Shown here: positions 47,095 to 59,122 of the stretch, piece by piece
Position numbering within the stretch: the first letter of the stretch is position 1
Layout of the letters: the number at the start of each line of letters is the position of its first letter
DNA from: Salvator merianae
Lineage: Eukaryota > Chordata > Lepidosauria > Squamata > Teiidae
Reading direction: 5' to 3'
Length of the DNA stretch: 64,000 nucleotides
Assembly (NCBI GenBank): GCA_003586115.2
Contig: QVOM02000034.1
Coordinates: 143,813,823 to 143,877,822, forward strand
The notes under the pieces: generated by a model
The model's database searches: none
The model's input: only the letters and a program-made list of their open reading frames with translations
Told to the model about the DNA's origin: nothing
Made by a program: the position numbers and the translations under genes

Positions 47095-47189
47095 CTCTTG
47101 ATGAGGTTATTCTTCTCTGGAAGGAGCAGGTGTGCAGTTGGGAATCAATTCTAGATCTATGTCTTTCACTTGAATCTTAGGTCTTTCAC
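47095..47189 (+). mobile_element. L2 LINE fragment (part 2)
   Basis: Frames here read VILLWKEQ and CSWESILDLCLSLES, corresponding to the L2 VRSLGVLLDPSLSLE block that follows the RT. A 17-base word GTCTTTCACTTGAATCT occurs twice in a row (about 47158 and 47178), a small tandem duplication at the junction with the next insertion. Confidence 0.5.
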
Positions 47190-47981
47190 TTGAATCTGGA
47201 GGCCCCAGTTGTGCCCATGCAGCCGCAATCAGGCCTGGGACGCCGGATGGGGCCGCGCTGCACCCTATCCAGCGTTTTGGTGCACAATCACGGGCACGAA
47301 GGGCAGTTACCACGGCAGCAGCCTAAAAAGCATCAGGCCGCTGCCATGGCAACCAGGAGGCCTGCGCGGTGCACACTGGGCCTCTTCCCCCTCCATAGCG
47401 GGATCAGGCCTTCGTGATCGGGGAGGCCTGTTCACCCCAGTGAGACTGGGTGAGCCCGATCGTGGCGCTACGGGCCCGATCGGGAAGACCCGATTCCGCT
47501 ACAGAGGGGGGAGAAGCCCAGTGCACACGTGCAATTGCGTTATTGCCGTGCACACCGCATGGGCCTCACAGTCACCATGGCAGCGACCTGACGCTTTGTA
47601 GGCCACTGCCACGGTGACCGCTCTTCGTGTCCACAATCGGGCACTGAAATGCCGGACGGGGCGCAGCACGGCCCCATCCGGCGTTCCAGGCCCGATCGTG
47701 GCAGCGTGGGCATGACTGGGGCCACACACATTTGTGATGGGTGGGCTGATTGCCCAGAAGATGGCAGCCGCCGTGGACAAGAAGGTAGATGCGAAGGAAT
47801 CCTCACCTGAAGCTCAAAGTGAGCTTCAGGTGAGGATTCGGACACCTTTTTACTTGTCCAGTGGTAGTAACGATCGGCAGCGGATGAGGTCCACTGCCGG
47901 TTGTTACAGCCATCCTGTGGTGAGAATGCACTTGTCTAGAAGCATCCTTGATGCTTGCTAGATACAAGTGCGAACAGGCCC
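47190..47981. mobile_element. Very CpG-rich TIR element, left end decayed
   Basis: About 790 bases with many CpG, GATCGGG and GGCCCGATC words, in sharp contrast to the flanks. The right end GCACTTGTATCTAG (reverse strand) plus GGGCCTGTTCGCACTT equals the terminus of the element at 58220. Internal blocks (CACTGCCACGGTGACCG, GCCGGATGGGGCC and its inverted partner near 47680) form a large imperfect inverted repeat. A foldback near the right end (47929-47973) and a perfect 20-bp stem (47797-47816 with 47820-47839) are present. The left end in GGAGGCCCCAGTTGTGCCC is uncertain. Confidence 0.6.
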
Positions 47982-47984
47982 TTT

Positions 47985-48250
47985 GTGTTGTATGTGGGCT
48001 ACCCCTAAGGTAATTCATAAGCTGAAATTGGTGCATAAAGCTGCAGTTAGGGTGATAGTGGGAGTTTCCAGCAAGGCCCATATGACACTAATGCACTGGG
48101 TTCCCTTTTGTTTCCAAATCCAACTCAGGATGTTGACAGTGAGAGCCCATGGCATGGGGCCCAAATATTTGAAGGAACCTTCTCCTGTATAGGCCTTCCT
48201 GACAGTTAAGATCTTCTAAAGAAACTCTCCATGTGATCCTAATATTTAGA
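47985..48250 (+). mobile_element. L2 LINE fragment (part 3)
   Basis: Frame 47968-48192 encodes HKLKLVHKAAVRVIVGVS, MHWVPFCFQIQLRMLT and AHGMGPKYLKE. These match the L2 C-terminal blocks seen in full at 34900-35160. It presumably completes the L2 begun at 46395. Confidence 0.7.
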
Positions 48251-48529
48251 CAAGATGTAGGGTGTCTCACACAGGAAACAGTCCAGGATTTTTCTGGTCT
48301 GTTCCTATGCTTGTAACTCATTTGAATCAACTGAAGCCAATTCTCTTATGCAGGTTTTCTCAGAAGTCAGTTCTCTTTTTCCGGATCACGATGTCTTTTA
48401 AAAGCCATATTTCTCAGATCATTTCGTAACAGGATGCTAGACAAGGGGCAAAATAGTGGTTATCACCTCACCTTTGATCACCATAAACCACATTATGATT
48501 CATATTATGATGAGTGCCCTCCATCTTTG

Positions 48530-48687
48530 CAGAGCCATTTGCAAGGAGTCCAGAGCAGGTGAAGGTATTGCTTTCATCTTCTGTATGAGAATGCTCAGAA
48601 GCAATTGGTGGGCCACTGTGTAAGACAAGACGCTGGAGTAGATGGGCTGTGATCCAATCCAGGGTTCCTTGTACGTTCTTACATAAG
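48530..48687 (+). mobile_element. CR1-type LINE 3'-end fragment
   Basis: AGCAGGTGAAGGTATTGC, CAGAAGCAATTGGTGGGCCA, AGATGGGCTGTGATCCAATC and the tail GTACGTTCTTACATAAG align with the last 150 bases of the element ending at 33450. Confidence 0.75.
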
Positions 48688-48724
48688 TTGTTCAAATCCA
48701 TATTAATACAGTGATTCAAAAGTG

Positions 48725-48875
48725 GCTCAGAAGTGGTAGCATGTGGCAGTTAGTGTTTCCAAGGCATTTCTATTCCACATGTAAAGAGCAGAAAATGCAC
48801 TTTTTGGTCTTTAATATGGATTAGGGGCAAGTTGGGAACACAAGTGTGTGACAGCTGCTGCCTCTAAGTCACTTT
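48725..48875 (+). mobile_element. MITE of the CAGAAGTGA..CACATGCTA family
   Basis: Begins CTCAGAAGTGGTAGCATGTG and ends CTCTAAGTCACTTTTGAG, imperfect inverted repeats; the middle holds GGTCTTTAATATGGATTAGG. Related to 44225-44680 and 57437-57525. Confidence 0.5.
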
Positions 48876-50590
48876 TGAGATGCTTTTTTTTTATATATAA
48901 CTGCATGTGAATGCAGCCTGAGGATGCATTAATGTCAGGTGCTGTTTATGCAACTGTTGTACAGTTTTCACACCACAAGACATGAATGCTATGCATACTT
49001 TACCTAACATTTAATCTATGGCCCTTTGTGCACTATGCCTTATTCCAGATTATATACTAGAATAGGGATCTGCAATGCACATGTCCACAGTTAGTAGCAT
49101 TTGGGAGTGGCTGGAGACGCTTCTGGATGCTGCAGTGGCAGGGTCATGCAAATGCACTTACCCAGTGAGTTCTCAATCACTCTCTATGGGTAAAGTGTGA
49201 ACATGCCCTAACAATCTGTTACAGAGGAAATACAAACACATCTTAAAACTGATTATAACAGCACAGGCTTTGCCAGTATCATTGCATGATTCCTGTATTA
49301 TGTGAATGTTACCTCAGGCTGGTGACAAATACCATCACAACAAAAATGAGATCATAATCCCTGAAATCCTACACAAGATAAATATTACTGGACACCAATT
49401 ATCAGCATGACTGACAATTATCATCCAGTTCTGCTGCAACTGATCTCCAGTAAGAGGATAATGTGTAGAGGATAATGTATAATATTTTGTACAACGTTAG
49501 GGGCTTTTCAACATACTCTGGTTATTTGAAAGCTCTGTTTTATCCATTATGTGAAGCAAAATTGGATCCTTGGAGCTTTATAAGATATCCCTCTTCTCTA
49601 CGTGCATTTATATGTTGCAACTGCCAATCAGTTTGGAAGCCATTTGTCAAGTGAGAAAGGCTGCATTCACCTTTCAAAGGGCACAAGAACTTGAATCCTT
49701 AGTCATAATGGGATGGAGTGCGGTGCTTCTAAAATTTTAATTTTTGTGTGTTGTGGCCTCAGGGCTAGCTCCCTTTCTTTTCACAGCTCCCAAGACTTCT
49801 CAAAGTTCAGGCCCACAGTCATGCTGCCTCTCTAGAAACGTGATCCTGTATACAGAAACAAGGCTTATGTGAAATAGTGATGAGCAAAGAAACAAGGAAC
49901 AAAGTTGCATCCCTCTCCATGCAGGTTGATATTTGTAGCTGTACACAACTTACAGAAATGCTTCTCAGAATGCTTTATTCAATGAAACCTTGTTTTCATC
50001 TTTACAATTTTTTATTTTTTTTTGCAAAAAGCTCAGTACCATCCCAAAGAAGCAACTCGATGCCATTACCAAAACCTTCACTGAAACAATAAAACAATAG
50101 CTGAAGAAGCATGGTGGAGCTCTGAGAACATTCAATGTAGATGTCCAAAGCTTCTTAATTCAAGATGTATAAATAGTGGTGGTGGCACAGTAGGTGTGAA
50201 CAGGTCGAAGGAGGATGAAAGCGTCCTCAGGTTTTTGTCTATCCTGGAGACAGACTAAGGTTGTGACTGTGATCTTAATTTCTAAAAAAGTAGAGAAGCC
50301 ATTCAAAATTATTTGCAGCTCACAAAGGAAACAGAGGCTTGGTCTGAAATCCAGGGTTCTAGGTTCCAGGTCTCCATTTGCAGTGGAAACTTACTTGGCA
50401 ACTTTCAGCCAATTTCTGGCTCTTGGGTTAACCTATTTCACGGGAGTATTGCGAGTATAAGTAAAAGGAGGGAAAGCTATGTATGCCAGCTTGAATTCTT
50501 TGGAAGAAAGACAAGGTATAAATGCAAAATATAGTACAATGCAATTGGCTGGAAAGTTCTCTCTATGTAAAAATGTTGACAGTCCAGCAT
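48876..50590. other. No gene recognised; one possible short TIR remnant
   Basis: Mostly unassigned. 49021-49210 begins GGCCCTTTGTGCACT and ends AAGTGTGAACATGCCC, which could be a much decayed member of the GGGCC-ended family, about 190 bases long. Not secure. Confidence 0.35.
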
Positions 50591-50720
50591 TTAGAACATA
50601 AGAACATAAGAGGAGCCTTGCTGCATCAGGCCACGGCCCATCTAGTCCAGCATTCCATCTCACAATGAGGCCCACCAATTGCTTCTGGGAATTCTCAAGG
50701 GGAATAAAAAGGCAAAGTCT
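50591..50720 (-). mobile_element. CR1-type LINE 3'-end fragment
   Basis: AGAACATAAGAACATAAGAG, GCATCAGGCCACGGCCCATC, TAGTCCAGCATTCCATCTCA and CCCACCAATTGCTTCTGGGA are the reverse complement of the element ending at 33450. Confidence 0.85.
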
Positions 50721-53254
50721 TCACTTTTACTCTAAGCTAGTGTTTTTTATATGTTTCGGGTTACAGTTTCTTACTTTTTGGACATTGCTGGGCTTAGAGG
50801 TAACCTAAGCCCTGAATAAGTGAAATTAAGTCAGTGCTTCCTTAACCAAACTGCTGGTAAGTGTTTGTTAGTAACTTAGACAGAACTTAGATCCGGGTAT
50901 CTCAATCAGAGGTTGCCAAGCCAGCCAGCCTGCCTGCCAGACCAGCTCATGTTAGCACTGGCAATATATGCTCGGCATTTTTGTTTGTTTGTTTCTGGAA
51001 GCTCTAATCCCTGTTTACTTTTGCAGGGCCAATCAGGGCAGCAACCTCTTCCATGACAGGTGCAGTGACCCCCGCCATGCATCCCATCGTGAAAATTATG
51101 AGAGCCATGGTGCAGTTATAGGAGATTAAGGAAGCCTGGTTTAAACCAATGTCACCTTACTTCTTAGTCAAGGTAGACGAGACAAACTACTGAACATAAG
51201 TGCCAACAACCTGTCAACAAAGACAGGGCCAGATTCTAACTTTAAGGCTCTCCTTGTTCACATTTGATCTGCTGCAGATCCCAATACACGGACCATGACT
51301 TTTGTTAAAATATAAAGAAAGGAATGCATTAATTGTACTACTTATGAATGCTGAACCTCTAAAGAAACTATAGCAGATTATGTGTGTGTGTGTGCATGCT
51401 TTTTAAAGCCCTATATAGCAGTAACAAGTATATGTGATCATTCAGAGACATTTCTCAATTGTGGCAAGCATGCCTAGACTTGAAGATAAACGGTACAGGA
51501 GTAATAGGATTGGTAGCTGCAATGCCCCCAATAAATCTGAGATGACTACTAAGGATTTGACACAATGCATTAGAAAGAAATGTTGCTTGTGAAGACAGAG
51601 AGAAGGTCTTTTTAGCAAAGGCTCTATATAACCTGAATCTTCTGAGGGTGAAAGAAGGCTTACCAGAGATGATCACTAAACTTCTGCTATTTTCCTAGCT
51701 TCGTATGTTTTCGCAAACACTTCTAACACATAGGTGATACATTTTGTGCAAATAAAAAAACAGTTTAGAAGATGTTTATGTACGAAGTACAGTTTCCTGC
51801 TACTTATACTGAAAAGAACAAATGAATGGAAGAAAATATATTCAGCTTTGCAGCTGATCAATAAACTCATTTGCTTTCTGAGACTTGTCAAGCTGGGCAG
51901 CCAATCCAAGGAAGCTGGAGGGTTAAGAAAAAGATAGATGTTCAACATTAAACTTCTAAGTGCTTTGAAATTACCTTTAATTTACAAAGCTCATTTTGAT
52001 AGAATTTGCAGTCCTGGCAGACTCCATCATACAAGGTCAAAACTTTGGAATTACTGTAGTGGAATCCATTAGAAATCTACAATATACAAAAATATATCAT
52101 TTTATGTGATCATGTTCCATATAGATACTGTCTGCACATTTTAAAGCACATGCCCAGTGTACCTAGAACGAAATGTCTGCCAAGAAGATAAATTAAACCA
52201 CTTGCAAGTTACTTTCCTGCAAGCTAACAAATCACTTTATACCGAAAACTGAAAAGCCATTCATTTATTACCAAAATATCTTTTCGCTTAGATAAAATCT
52301 GGAGTTTCTGATAACTACGTGCTTTGTTTAACCTCTTCCCGTAAATTTCTTACTTAAGCTGACACAGTTTTGAACAATAAATCCTACTTCAGACATTTCA
52401 AATGCAATCCATAAAACATTTACTTCAGACAGATCTCACGGATGTCAACAAGATTTTATTGAGATTGCGTCAAACTAAGATGATTTTGGATGGCAGACTT
52501 TGATCCTACCTCTGCCCAAGATGGATTTCTACTCCCAAGGCATCCATCCATTCATCAGAGTTGATGCCTAAACCATTCATACCGATGAGGAATGAGCAGA
52601 AATCTGGGCTTGATACTTCTGTAATACATATGTGTATTTGTTACACAGACATTTTCTCTCTGCTCCTCAACTCTCTCCTTCCCCCTTTCACATACTCACA
52701 TGCATACATGGCAAAGGAACCACACATTTCAGTGGTAATAAGGCAGTAACCAAAAGAAGTCCATGATCTCTTTTGGCATATCACACCAGCTGCATGGGTT
52801 CTATATCCTAATATGCAATCGAAGTCTTGGTGTATATTGCCAAATACTGCTGCTAAACATTCAGGCAGTTGTGGTTTTGCAGGGATCTATTTGCACCCCA
52901 TTTCTTTGTTAGAAAAAAATCATTTATACTATTTTGTCCAAGACTGGATGAAAAACGTCTTGTTCTTGATTTTCTGCTTTCTGTTTTTTCCTTCTGTAAA
53001 TGAAGTAGAAGAAAATCTAAAACTGCCTTTTGTTTCTACTGTCTGTTTGAAGCATGGGAAAGCAGTGGCTCAGAAACAGCACATAAAGCTGTTCTGGATG
53101 ACCTGTTACCCTTCTATGATACAGTTATATGAGGAGTTTGATGTCTCAAACCAATGGTGTCTAGTACCCATTTGAAGCGGTGGGGTAGTAGGCAATGCAG
53201 CCAGAAAAAAAGTAATAACACAAGTCAGATAATGTAGATAATTATCCCATTTTA
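50721..53254. other. No gene recognised
   Basis: Unassigned AT-rich DNA. Frames at 51676-51948 (-) and 52813-53175 (+) are open for 90-120 codons with no domain. Confidence 0.45.
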
Positions 53255-53610
53255 CGGTGGAACAGATCTCACAGCACAAAAGTCATTTTTCCTGCAAGGC
53301 CTGGAACATACCAGCAATAAATTACCAGCATTTGCGATGTGAATGCTAGCGGTCCCCGCCATGACAGTATTTAGGGAAACTTCCAGCCGCTGCCATAGTG
53401 ACCGGGAATGTGGCATGACTGCACAGCCACAGCTGTGCTGCATCAATCAGTGTTCACATTCAGAAGGGGGTGAGAATACAGTGTACTGGGAGCAGTCTAG
53501 CTGCTCCTAATACATCTGTGGAGCACAATTTTGTGCTGTACAGCAAGTAGCTATCAGGAGCAGCTTTAGCCTGCTCCCAATTGCAAGGGCCTCTGCAAGG
53601 TATGAACGCA
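53255..53610 (-). mobile_element. TIR element fragment of the 58088-59049 family
   Basis: Reverse complement of blocks in 58088-59049: ACGGTGGAACAGATCTCACA, CCAGCATTTGCGATGTGAAT, TTCCAGCCGCTGCCATAGTG, TGACTGCACAGCCACAGCTG and the hairpin CTGTGGAGCACAATTTTGTG. It ends near GGGCCTCTGCAAGG (53594). The ends are decayed and no flanking duplication is clear. Confidence 0.6.
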
Positions 53611-56600
53611 CTTCATTTTATTGATACTGCAGTTCTAGCTAAATCTATATGAAAGTTGTTCTCACTGGATATAATGGATCATCCACAGATTAGCCTATCC
53701 TAAACTGAAACTTGTATGAAAGAGAAAGGGAGAGGAGATACAAGCTCTGAATTGCAATGTGTGATGGTATGAACAAGGCATCCCATCTCTAGAGAAGACA
53801 TGCATTTTTTCTACCTTCCTGTTCGTCAGTACCTCTACCTTGATCCAGTGTTTTCTGAATAAACAATGGGAGTCTACAGTGCTAAGAAAACACTAGGTTG
53901 CTGAACCCAACAAACTATTTCACCTTCAGAGGAGAGGAGGGAATGTTGCTACCATCCAGAACAGTTTCCAGTGGCTTCCTTTATTTCCTTCCAAGAAGGG
54001 TGAACAGATCCAGCTGCCACTGTCACCTCATTGTGCATTAAATGGCATTAAAACATTTCTATTCCATTGGAAGTCCGGCCTAATCTGTTCTCCTGTTTTA
54101 TATATTTAGCTGGTCACCAAGAAGGTGGCCTCCAAAGTGTTCTTTACAGAATATAGCTGCTATAGTTTTGTTCAGCCAGTCAAGAACCAGCCCAGTTTTG
54201 TTTTGTTTTTTGAGCAAAATATGGCTTTAGAGTTCCACCCCCTGCTGACAACACATTCATGAAGTTGGAACTGAAATCTACTGCATGGCCCAGTTGGTCA
54301 CAGCCATCCCATTTCCCACATTTTATTAGCCACAAATCTTTGGGCACTGTGTTTCAAAAGACATAATGAATACGTATATTAAGGCTGCTGCCAGATATGA
54401 CCAAAATGTTATAAGTTTGCTGGCATTGTGGCTGGATGGTGGCTGTGGCAGTCCATCAGCCACTAATTGTGAAGTAAAAATAGTGTTGGATATCCATTCC
54501 ATATCCTATGGACCTTATGGACACATCCATGTCATTTTCTTGGAAATGGTTTGTCATTACCTTCTTCTGGGGAAATGTAGGGAACCTGCAGCCCTTTTCT
54601 ACCCAGGCCATTGCCATATAATGGAGCTACAGCTGCATATAGCCCAAGCAACCATTCTTCCATTGGCTTTTCTTCTGCTTCCATTTCTGCTCTATTTGAA
54701 TTAGCATTTGTATCTGATAAACCTATTACAGTATAATATCTTACTGTATCGGAGCATCACAATGCAATTAACACTGAAGTATAATGAATTGAAAAAATTA
54801 TTATCATTCTAATTGTTATCAGATCCTTTTGGTCTTGATGCTACTATTTTCGCAAATCAAGAACTGCATAGAGAGCATCCACACCTGGAATGGTGGGTGC
54901 CCTCAGAGAGCAGCCAGAGCACAGTGGTCAAACCCCTGGGATCCTGCTGCAGTACAACACACTGAGAGGGTTCTGGGGGCCTTTGGACACCTTCCAGCAC
55001 AACCTTTGTCAGAACACTAAGAGATGACTCTGATGGTGGCCCCACCATTCAGCACCTCTTTGCTGCAGTTTAGGCAAATGGTGGCAGAGAACATATCCTA
55101 CAGAACCTGCACTGTGCTGTAAAAAGCTCACTTCCAGGGTCTTTTCCAATGTGAAGAGGCCTCTCACCTTCAAAGCTGACAGTTCAGCTCCGAAGCTGAG
55201 TTTTCAATTTGAAAAAAACAGAGAAAGGTGAGGTCTGGCCATTTGACTGGCTTGTGCCCTGCCCCAGGAGAAGGGAGCAAGTAACCTTGTATCAGCACTC
55301 TCTATGCCACCAAGGTGGGGATGCTCCAGTGTCAGTTACTTATGGTGTACATTTGTGTGGTCTATCTAAATTTGAATCTGTTCATTTGTCTAACCATCAT
55401 TTATTTTCCCTTTAAAATGCTCTTATTTTTTGATCAAATTGCATTTCACAATATATAATTAGTCAGTATTACATTTGACACTAGCTGGCAGCCAATATTT
55501 ACTCCTGGAGAAGCACTGAGTTTATAAATAACATAAGAGGAAACAATTTTGCCTAGACTATTGGACTTTTCAAAATACTTGTAGACAGCACTAACATTAG
55601 TATTCACTATGTCTATATGTAGAAAAACTACTACAAAGGGACAGATATTATACAGGAAGTAGCTGGACGGCAGGAACGGGAACCAATGAGCACAGAGGGA
55701 CTTAGAAATTGGTCAGTCACAGAGGCAGGAGGAAGGCTGGTGTGATGGACCAATGAATGTGCTCCATCCGTTGCTAGGGAAGCTGTTGCCAGGCTTCAAG
55801 TCACCCGCAGTAGGCAGTGTGGCAGGAAGGGGTGGGTGATGGTGTGGTTCATTGGAGTGATGTTTGAAAATGGAAATTTGTTTGCACTTCCAAATAATTT
55901 GGCTGCTCATTTGCTTGCAAATAAAATCAGGTTTGTGTGCTTGAACCCTTCAAAACGTTTTTAATTTGCAATCCACCATCATAGAAGATATTGAAAAAGT
56001 ACATATTTTTCTGGTGTTTGGATTCTGTTGCTTCAAAAGATGGAGGTGTCACTGAAGTGGCATCACATTAGGCTCACCTCAGGGGACAGGAAGAGCCCCC
56101 ATATATGATCCTTTTGCAGGGCACAAATAATTAATCTAGACTGCTTGATGCTACTGTGTGGAGATATATCAGTGACAGGAGAAACTTAGCAGCTGTGCAC
56201 TTTGCCTGGCCCTATTTCAGGAAGCACGGAAAATGGCCTATATCCAGGGTCATTTCCAGTGTGTCCCTTAATGGACTTGGGCAGAATCTTTGGAGATGCA
56301 GAAACTTCATGCCTCAGCTTTGATGTTAGTGAGGGCAAGAAGCAAATGGTCACTGTGCCTTTCCCCTCCAGGGTTGGAACAAGCACTTTGACCCAAATAA
56401 AAACTTGATTTGACACTGCACAGTTCTTACCTGAGTCCATTTCATGTAGGTTTACATACAGAAGAGTGCTGGCATGGTTCCCTTTTAAGTTGTTTTTCAA
56501 TTTTCCAGTCTAGTATATCCAGGGACTCCCCCCCCCCCCCCATCTAACACTATCCAAGTTCAACATAAATGTTGAGGTTAAACATTAAACGTTAAGTTTG

Positions 56601-58087
56601 CACAGTTATCACTCATATAACGTGGTTATGCTTTCAAGAATGTAAAGAATGCTCTGCTAAGCCAGACCTGTGCCAGCAACCTGTTCTTACATTAGCAACC
56701 ATTTGCATATGGAAGCCAACTTGGCAAGCTTTACACAATCGGTAATATGGGACTTACCTTCTATAACTCAGTTGTTTACAGCATTACTTTTTACATGGTT
56801 GGTAAAATATTATTTCACTTGTTTGGTGTGACTCCATAAATGATCAGCAGTTCGATTTGATTTCTGAGTGCCACTGATTGACACCAACTAGAGTGGAGAA
56901 TCTCTTTCACTATATCACTGATATCGTGTGAGATAGGTATTTCCCTTTGCAGTGTCACTGGCTTATATTGGTAGACTCAGGCACCTTGGTTCCCCTGTAA
57001 CCTGGTTTTACATAAATGACAGTTATTTGCAGAATACATTGAATCACTACATACTGGTTTGCAGGAACCACAAAGAATGACTCTACATGCAATACTGAAT
57101 GAGCATGGAAATCAAGTCAGTATTCATTACATGATTTTAAAAATGTTGAGTAGTGCAGGGAACAGGCTCATGAAATTTGACATTTTCTTCTTCTTGTGCA
57201 TCAGTCTATCTTGAAACAAGGTCGCCAAATTTCATTCTGATATTTCTGTGTTCAGCAAATTACTGAGATACAGATATTGCAGGCAGACAGTGGTTTTCAG
57301 ATGGGTAGGTGTATGAACAAACAAAACATTTTGTACCATGAACCATTACCATTATTGTCATCATTCATCATTAGTGCATGCACAACATTTCACAAGCATG
57401 TATAAAAAAAAAAAAGAAAAGAAAATTTACTTCCATAGTTTCTGGTCTTTAATGTGGATTACAGGTGGGAGGGAACTGCCACATGCTACAGCCTCTAAAT
57501 CACTTCTGAAACTTCTTTTCACTATTTGTGGATACAGCTCAGATCTCACCACTGGAGGAGACAGAAGAAAATAGGAAGGAATAGAAGATGCAAAGGTTAC
57601 ATGAAACAGAAATAGGCCTTCTTTAGAAATCAGTTGGTATCTTACATCAAGCACAGAACAGAGTAGGACGGAAGAACAGCATCAAATGAGCTGATCCTAT
57701 TAAATGACAATGAAGCCGTAGCGATTTCCATTCAGGTGTGAATAGGTGCCACTTGGAGGTAGAAGAAATTGCCATGTGAGCCATTTGCAATTCAAAACTG
57801 TGGAAGAACATTAGCTTCTATTCAGAAAAGCTGAAACTGAATTAGCATAACTTGACACACTTTTAAGAATGAAGCATCCAATTTTCTCAACATCAGATCT
57901 AGGAGAGAGGTGCATTCTTCATAGCCAAGATAATTTTAAACAGGCATTTTAATTGCCTATTTCAAGGACCTCTAGCTAAGGTATAATCTGTAAGGTGTGG
58001 GGTTTGTGGCTCAGAACTGAACTGGGAAGCTGTATCTCTGGGCCTCATCACCAGAGGCCCATCATCATTGGGACACTCACTAATGTA
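53611..58087. other. No gene recognised
   Basis: Long unassigned stretch. It includes a somewhat GC-rich patch at 54850-55200, a C run at 56528-56540 and an A run at 57403-57413. The MITE-like piece at 57437-57525 is listed separately. Confidence 0.4.
57437..57525 (+). mobile_element. MITE fragment, CAGAAGTGA..CACATGCTA family
   Basis: TTTCTGGTCTTTAATGTGGA, GGAACTGCCACATGCTACAG and CTCTAAATCACTTCTGAAAC: the right half of the family seen at 48725-48875. Confidence 0.45.
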
Positions 58088-59049
58088 GTGCTTCTGCACT
58101 GCAGAGAGGCCCTGGAGCTCAGGAGCAGACTACAGCTGCTTCCAATCAGTACTTGTCATGAAGCACAAAATTGTGCTTCACAGCTGTTCCAGGAGCAGCT
58201 GGATTACTACTGGTACACTGGGCCTGTTCGCACTTGCGCAGTAGACCGTTCTTGGCTGCTCGCTGGAACGGAGGATTCGCACTACTGCAGGTGCGCGCCT
58301 CTCCCGATTCTAACCGAGGTTTGCCTGATACATACCTGAAGCTGGGGAAGGCTAGACAAGTGATTGTCTGTCTTGATTCCGACCTGTGAGATCAAGTGCA
58401 GATCGGGGAAGTTGCTTTCGCACTGCTTCCTGGCTTGAAATGGCGGTGGGGAGGGACTGGTGCGGCCCGCTGCTTTGCAACCCGGTTTGCCCTTTGGGCT
58501 TCGCAGCCTGGCTGCCATTTCAAAGACAGCTCCAAAAGGAGCCCCTCTAGCTTCGAAGCAGTACTCTATGGTTCGGATTACTAGACCTATCTTCACATCT
58601 GTGCCTCTATGATTCATGACCTCATTTCCTGTCTAGTGGATTCCCATCCGCACCACTCCCTCTGCTGATCAGCTTGGAGTCATTTCCCTGGCTGTCAAGT
58701 GCGTATAGCACTCAGCAGACTCCAACTTCACTGACCTGAAGTCTGCTAATTAGAACGTTCTGCTAAAGTAAATGTGAAAAGGGCCACTGTCTTTGTAACC
58801 TCTTCCAAGCGCAAATGGAGAGCTGTGCAGTGCATCTGTGGCTGCACAGTCATGTGGTATTTTCGGTTGCTATGGTAGCAGCTGGAAGTTTCCAGGCCAC
58901 TGTCATGGTTCAGGCTGCCAGCATTTGCACTGCAAATGCTGGTAACCTGCTGCAGGTCTGTTCTAAGGACTCACAGTGAGGATGATCATCATGCTGCGGG
59001 GTCTGTTCCACCTTAGAACAGGACTAAGGTAGAAAGTGCAAAAAGGCTC
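58088..59049 (+). mobile_element. TIR element carrying a nested TIR insertion
   Basis: Left end GTGCTTCTGCACTG (58088) and right end GGTAGAAAGTGCAAAAAGGCTC (to 59049) are decayed versions of the GGGCCTTTCTGCACTTTCTACC terminus. The left arm has the GCACAAAATTGTGC hairpin and CAGGAGCAGCTGGATTACTA. The right arm has CTGCACAG, GTTGCTATGGTAGCAGCTGG and GCATTTGCACTGCAAATGCT. These two arms are continuous once the insertion 58220-58785 is set aside. Confidence 0.65.
58220..58785 (-). mobile_element. 566-bp TIR element nested in another, ACT target duplication
   Basis: Starts GGGCCTGTTCGCACTTGCG (58220) and ends AATGTGAAAAGGGCC (58785), flanked on both sides by ACT (58217-58219 and 58786-58788). 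It shares subterminal blocks with 468-1225 in reverse orientation: TAGACCGTTCTT, ACCTGAAGCTGGG.AAGGC, GTCTTGATTCC.ACCTG, and AGAACGTTCT/TAATTAG near the other end. No transposase frame; non-autonomous. The interior includes CpG-rich sequence. Confidence 0.8.
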
Positions 59050-59122
59050 TCAACTTATAATTTACAATTAGGTGGAGATAACTGTTAGATGGATCAATCT
59101 TCTCTGCAGTCAGTCAGAAAGT

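Noticed and set aside
52813..53175. 120-codon frame as an exon or small gene
   Set aside because: Composition is Phe/Cys-rich in the middle (T-rich DNA), no domain and no flanking splice signals that make sense.
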